This document shows positions 58,556-64,000 of a DNA stretch of 64,000 nt, in pieces (positions within the stretch are counted from its first letter, which is position 1; every line of letters begins with the position of its first letter). Where the stretch lies: positions 360,243 to 424,242 of the forward strand of contig UESW01004354.1 of assembly GCA_900491605.1 (NCBI GenBank), read 5' to 3'. Under the pieces are notes generated by a model. That model was not told the DNA's origin, made no database searches, and worked only from the letters and a program-made list of their open reading frames with translations. Made by a program: the position numbers and the translations under genes. The stretch is from Calamus simplicifolius (Eukaryota; Streptophyta; Magnoliopsida; Arecales; Arecaceae).

Positions 58556-59556
58556 ACGCATGCATGATTCTAAAAGCACCTAATGCGAAAATAGGATTTG
58601 CATTCCTGGCAGCTCATGTTCAGTGTTACACAAATATATAACTTATTTTCAATCTACACAATTTGAAATCAAATTTTATTATGTAAAACTCATATAACAT
58701 ATTTAATAATTTAATTATAAAATAATTATATATTTATAATGATCACTAAAGTAGAAACCAAAATTCTTTCATTTAAGAAGAAAAAAAGAAATAATTAGTA
58801 TAAATTAAATGTTTATATAAATATGTACTACATAGCCTTTAATGGAAGGCAGTAATACCACCAATTGGGATTCTTTTTTCGTTTTGTCCCCCAGTTGGAT
58901 ATGCAAGCAGGAGACAACATCCATGGCCATTCCAACTCGTCGATTATCATTTATCATCATGAGTAACGCCAATTTGTTTTGCTTTTCGAAGGATACGCCG
59001 GTGTCGGTCGGGTTAAGTTAGCTTAAAAAGAGAGGAAAGATGGCGACATGTCATGTGCTTAGTGCCTTCAATGATGAATATGGTGATACATTCGGATTCA
59101 TGAATGACAAGCTTTTTAGTCTTTTTCTTTATATACGAAGAAAGGGAACAACTAGCGAAGATCACATGTTGAATTGCTGTCAGAATATTGCTGCGTGGAA
59201 GAAAGAGCTTCAATCAGTAGTGAAATATGATCAGAAGGGCATCAAAGTGAATATAAATATATAAAAATTTATGAGAAGAAAAGAATGAGCTATTCACAAG
59301 AGAATGATAGAGAGTATTCCATCGTAACATAAAATCTTCTCCATAATATCAATAATTTCATTTGAAGTAAATTAGATGCGGAAAAAACCTCCTTGCGATA
59401 AATTTGATAAAAAATAAAAAATTTTGAAAGGCTTATCAATATATATATATATATTTTTAATTTTTTTTATTAATTAACTTATATTCAAATTTTTATAATC
59501 ATATATACGAATTCAATTCGCTAAAAGATTAATTAAGCAATCAACAAGTTTAAAGC
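58556..59556. other. AT-rich intergenic DNA
   Basis: No gene seen. The short plus-strand frame at 59040-59264 has no recognisable family, and its composition follows the region. Confidence 0.55.
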
Positions 59557-59564
59557 ATTACAAT
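59557..59564. repeat. MITE target-site duplication, left
   Basis: ATTACAAT, identical to 60014-60021. Confidence 0.85.
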
Positions 59565-60013
59565 CATGGTTTTGAAAATTAGATCGGACCGATTGAACCG
59601 GTTCAATCAAAAATTGATCATCAGTTCAGTCCTATCGATTTTATTATTAAAGTTGCTTTTATATGATCAAGTCAAAATTAAAAAATTTATTGAATCGGTC
59701 GGATTCTGAATAATGTGTTCAACTTCAATTTTTAGACTTTAATTTTAATAAATAAAATTAAGATTAATTTTTTTTGAATTTTAAATTTTTTACTTTAATT
59801 TACACCTAAAAATAATTCATCTATCCTCTTTCCAGTTCAGCTTCAGCACCATTGTTTTAAAGATATTTTTTTATATTTTAGTATTTATAATTTATAATTT
59901 TTATATTATTAAATAAAAAATTAATTATAATATATTCGGTTTGATCAAATTGATTTGATTGATAATCCAAATGTCAAGACCGTCTATTATTAGGTCTGAT
60001 TTTTAAAATATTG
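59565..60013. mobile_element. hAT-like MITE, 449 bp
   Basis: The left end CATGGTTTTGAAAATTAGATC and the right end, read in reverse as CAATATTTTAAAAATCAGACC, form an imperfect terminal inverted repeat. It is flanked by a perfect 8-bp duplication, the size made by hAT transposases. The interior has GAACCGGTTC and many AT-rich words but no ORF, so it is non-autonomous. Strand is arbitrary. Confidence 0.8.
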
Positions 60014-60021
60014 ATTACAAT
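60014..60021. repeat. MITE target-site duplication, right
   Basis: ATTACAAT, identical to the left copy. Confidence 0.85.
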
Positions 60022-61126
60022 TGTTTCACTATCGAAAGGAAGAGAGAGAACACCCTTATTTTATCTAATTCAAGAGGAAGGACGGAACTCTGACCCATCT
60101 TCACCCCCGCTCGCCACTGGTGGCACAACTACCACCCATGGACCCCTCCGCCTTCATGTCAATGGACGATAATAACATTTGAAACCAATGAGAAAAACTC
60201 ACTTCAAAAAAAGATGCCAATGATAAGGACATGGATCCCATGGATAGAAAATTCGACCTTATCCTTTGCATGGGATACATGCAGCATATCAAGTAGAGCT
60301 TGCTAGTTTTGAAACCTCTAGCATCAAAATAATATAGCCTTGGATGGACCTCCCTCCGCTCATCGATATCCAAAACGCTGCACCAGCTTGGTGGACGCTA
60401 ATCAGAGTTTCCCCACCCTGCGCTTTAAACTCCAATTCTTGAGATTTTGCACGCATAGTAAGTAACAACAGAGTTTTGATCCGAGATGCCGTCGAAAATC
60501 GTTATTTACAAAAGTCCATGTACATCACATTAATCTTCTTCAATATATAGCAGGTAGTTTCCAACAAGCTTGAATTATAAGTATAGATATGCACACATTG
60601 GACTCGAAGTTTGAGACTCTTGCATGATTAAACGAAGTCAAGCGAGCTTTAAAATAACCTTGACTAATCTTGACAAAGAAGGTAAAAATGGGCAAGTGGT
60701 GGTGATTTTTCGGCGACAAAGATAGTGCGGTTGGGGAGTTGGCAAGCAATAGGCTCATCCTTCTCTGGCGAGAATTAGGAAAAATAGAGAGTTGAGATAT
60801 TTATCAAAACAGTAGAGGCATCTTGGTCACCGATCAGATGCTAGTGGAGATTTATTTTTTAAAAATTTGTAACCATGTAAATGAGTTAATATTAATTTAT
60901 TTTTTTAAAATATTTAATTATTTCAAAAAAAATTGTAGTCCATAATTTTAAAGGTAAAATTTATAAAGATGAATTTGAGAGATTTATAACTTTCATAATT
61001 TTTTTTAAAAAAATTCTTAAGAAAGTAGTTGAATAAGAAAGTTTAGTATTAAATTTTAAAAACTTCACTGTGAATAAGATTTCTTTTGATAACTTTGACC
61101 TGCACGAACTCATGCCTATCATATTT
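60022..61126. other. Intergenic DNA, no gene seen
   Basis: Short frames only, without recognisable family. AT-rich toward the right. Confidence 0.55.
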
Positions 61127-61800
61127 ATGAAGAATTTCTATTTGCGCCTCTCAAATTGCTCAATACATCCTTCTTTAATTTTTTTTTTAAAATTCTAAAC
61201 TACCCTTAGCGTCTCCTTCCCCTCCTTTTTCGGTACCGGCGTCCCTCTCTCTTCTCCTTTCTTTTGGCACCGTTCCCCATCCCTTTTCTTCGTCCCCCAT
61301 CTCCTCTCCTCTCCTCTCTAGCATCGTCCCTCCTTTCTTCTCCGGCATCGATGTCCTTCCCTCTCTTTCGCCCTTCGTGGCACCGCCTCTTATCCTTCCC
61401 TCGGCTCCGGTCTCCTTTCCTCTTATCAGCCTCGGTGCCTTCCCTTTCTAGCACCGTGCTAGGAAGGGAAGGAGACAGTGCCGGGGAGAAGGGCGTTGGG
61501 GTCATAAAGTGGAAAGGAGATAGGGGCTAAGGAGAGGAGGGTGAGTAGGAGATGGTGCCGAAAAGGAAAGGGAAGAAGACGGGGGCCAAGGTGAGAGGCG
61601 GTGCCGAAAAGAAGAGGAAGGAGATAGGGGCCAGAGGGAAGGATAGAAGGTGGTGCCACAGAGGAGGGAGGAGAGGGGGGTGCCGATGCCGGAGAAGGAA
61701 GGAAGGAAGGAGATGGAGATGCTAAGATTAGTTTAAATTTTTTTAAAAAAAAAATTAGAAGGGTTTATTGAGCAATTTGAGGGGCGCAAATAGAAATTCC
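61127..61800. mobile_element. Foldback element, long inverted repeat of about 670 bp
   Basis: The left end AATTTCTATTTGCGCCTCTC (61133 on) reappears reverse-complemented at the right end (GAGGGGCGCAAATAGAAATT, to 61798). The match continues inward through CAAATTGCTCAATA and an A/T-rich block to pyrimidine-rich and purine-rich arms. The apex is TAGCACCGTGCTA near 61452-61464, almost exactly central. CATATTT occurs just outside both ends (61120-61126, 61801-61807). The element has almost no unpaired spacer. Class is unknown: a MULE-type MITE or foldback element fits. The Arg- and Pro-rich frames inside are artefacts of composition. Confidence 0.8.
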
Positions 61801-64000
61801 CATATTTCAGAGGGATCGTTTGCTTGTGGTTCACCATTGCTATTCCTCTCCACCACCCATTCATCCATTGATTTAGAAATAGAATTCAATCCATTCTGTA
61901 CAGTGGATGGCTGGGCCTCCATAGGTACGTCGCGGCGCGGTCAAAAGCCAGCGTCCCGCGGAGAAATATCCCACTGAGTGCGCTTTTAGGACACAAAATG
62001 GAAGGCGGACCATCGAAGTTGGGAGGCAAGATGCTGTCGAGAGGAAGCCGTCAAGATGCGCGATCATTAGAAAATCTTTGTCCCACCACCTACTCTTTCT
62101 CTCACGTATTGGAGGGCTCTCAGTTTTGAGTGGAGGACCCAAGACGCGAGCTTTGTCATGTCAATAGCACTCTTGGGAAATACTCTTCCATTTCTTTCCC
62201 TTGGTTTGGCTAGTGTGGTTTGACGTGGCCGTCTGCCCTGTTTTCATGGCTGACCCAAGCGAGACGCCTCTAAGATTTGGTATTTGATGAAGTCTTGGGA
62301 ATATATATAGGAATAGCATGCTTTGCCACCCGCATTTTCTCTACGATCACACTCACTATTTTAAAAACTTGCATTATATTTCATATATGTGGGTCATCAC
62401 AGTTCTTGTATAGTGGGCAAGACTTAACATTTGTCCCATTTTCCTTTTTCAGAAAGAAACATCGACTTGTTTAACCATTAAGCTCATTTACTAATTTAGC
62501 ATGCGTAGCAACCACTCAGTGAGCCAAATCCAAGATTTTATCGGTCTAATTTGGATTAATTTTGGGGTGTCGCAGTGGGTTTGAGCTTGGTGGACTGTAC
62601 TTAACTTTTTAATCTCATTTTGCTTATACTCGGACCGGTCAGTGGCAATATTGCTTCAGCCTCATGCTGGCCAAACTATATTACCCGGTCTATTTGTCTT
62701 GGTGCAAAATCCCACGGACTCGATTGACCCATTTTAGTGACAGTTTGGGTTTGAACCGGAGTAATTAGTCCGCGTTTATCCGCTCGGTGCCAGTTTCTCT
62801 TCAATTAGCCACATTAAAGCAATGATATCGAAATCTAAATTTACTATTTCATTATTCGATTAATGCATTAAATTTTAAGAGCATATGTGAGAGTAGATGC
62901 TAATTAATAAGTCTTTAATCTTATTTTAGTTACCTACTGCAAAGATTCTTGATTCTTATATACGACCCAGTATAGCTAGCTATTTTGGATAAAATTAGGG
63001 TCTTACAAATGATTTTAAAGTGAACCTAAACCATGGCCCAGATGAACTAAGGGATGTTGCAGATGGTTTCCATATGTTTATAATTAGATTCATTCATATA
63101 AATATGGAAAGATATCATGATTTAAACAAAGAAAGTAAATAAGAGTCTATATTAGCAAGTATTTAATTTTAAAATTAAAGAATTAAAATAATACATTCTG
63201 ACTCACCATTTTTGATAAAATCCTCAAGCGTGGCAAATTAGATCCTATCAAAACTCTAGTTAAGGATGCTTAGGTATCTGTACAAGATCAAAAAATTCGA
63301 ATAATAACTTCTTGGTTAACCATTTTAGATGGCATTTAGATGACTCTTGAGATTCAACAGGAGAGAATGGTTATTATGGACTTACAAGCCAACAAGGATG
63401 CAGATAAGCCAAGTCGAGCTTTGAGTTACTCAACTTTAGCTGCTTATCATCAAGGCTCGGAGCTTGACCACCAACTATATATATTTGAAATCATACTTCA
63501 CCAACGTGGACAAGCTTCCTACGGGCTCCAACGGGGAGCCTTCGCACACTGGGCTGGCCCACTTATCAATCAATCCTTGAACGAAGCCATTCCATGCTTG
63601 CATGTTGATGCAATGGCTGTCCACCAAACACATCCTAGAAAACAAAGATTTAGTTAAAAGGAAAGTTGAACTAGACGCTAGTAGCTAGACCTAATACTCA
63701 TGATCAAATTCTAATCGACCCATGTTTTTAACGATTAGGTCCAACCTCAAGGAGCCAACTTCAAGCCCACCAATTGGTTCGAATTTTTTTCACCTTCTCT
63801 TCTTTCTCATTAAGAATTTAATTAAGATTTTTTAAATAATCAAACTTATAAAATTTCAAACTAAGCTAGATAAGTATGATCAGCTTTAATATGCGTGTGT
63901 AAATATATACTTTTGGATGGGCGTTTTTTTTTTTTTTTTTTTTTGTCTAACTTATTTTCTAAATAAGGCTTACTCCTCCTTTTTCTTCTTCTTTTTTCTT
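61801..64000. other. Intergenic DNA to the right edge, no gene seen
   Basis: The longest plus-strand frame (63340-63657, 105 codons) has no family resemblance or Kozak-like start and I do not call it. A T-run lies at about 63927-63944. Confidence 0.5.

Noticed and set aside
61206..61659. Arg/Glu- and Ser/Pro-rich ORFs
   Set aside because: They come from the purine and pyrimidine arms of the foldback element and mirror each other on opposite strands.
63340..63657. 105-codon plus-strand ORF at the right edge
   Set aside because: No recognisable domain, isolated in AT-rich DNA; could be a fragment of an element but I cannot show it.

Overview
This window is nuclear DNA from a flowering plant, most likely a monocot. 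A palm-like genome is my guess from overall style, not a proof. The signs are intron-split plant genes with GT/AG junctions, plant-type TTTAGGG repeats, and a dense load of plant transposons: Tat-lineage Ty3/gypsy elements with antisense ORFs, L1-type LINEs with an RNase H domain, CACTA, hAT-type and foldback elements, and a tRNA-derived SINE. There is no prokaryotic gene organisation. Only two host genes can be supported. At the left edge, on the minus strand, are the 5' exons (about 224-2002, 5' UTR exon near 3832-4080) of a RING-type E3 ubiquitin ligase of the plant MBR/RHG1A-like family; its RING lies beyond position 1. At 24606-25039, also minus, is a two-exon gene for an 80-residue plant protein of unknown function.  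Region by region: 1-4100 is the E3 ligase gene and its 5' region. 4100-7816 is AT-rich intergenic DNA. 7817-17190 is gypsy element A, decayed and lacking its protease. 17191-18868 is intergenic. 18869-22990 is a 5'-truncated LINE. 23270-23520 is a very old LINE relic. 24606-25039 is the small gene. 25786-26565 is a LINE 3' fragment. 26701-27033 is a SINE with a 15-bp target duplication. 27691-28650 is a solo LTR. 29395 to about 32470 is the 5' part of a CACTA element, containing telomere-like and GGCC-rich arrays and a transposase-associated domain. It joins directly to the 3' half of gypsy element B (to 39673). 40640-52405 is gypsy element C, complete with a perfect 5-bp target duplication. 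52629 to about 58555 is a nearly full-length LINE. 59565-60013 is a hAT-like MITE with an 8-bp duplication. 61127-61800 is a foldback element. The rest is AT-rich DNA with no gene I can see.  The most interesting common thread is the design of the three gypsy elements. Each has its sense gag-pol ORFs ending at a YYQ-stop or equivalent. A family-specific tandem array follows, and then a long convergent antisense ORF of the PF04195 ('putative gypsy type transposon') kind before the 3' LTR. The arrays differ in unit length (48, 97 and 139 bp) but all carry the same short interrupted palindrome, CTCGG-spacer-CCGAG or its mirror. That motif also recurs in two of the LTRs. All three gypsy elements are on the plus strand and all four LINE copies are on the minus strand. 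No element appears fully intact: every pol has frame breaks.
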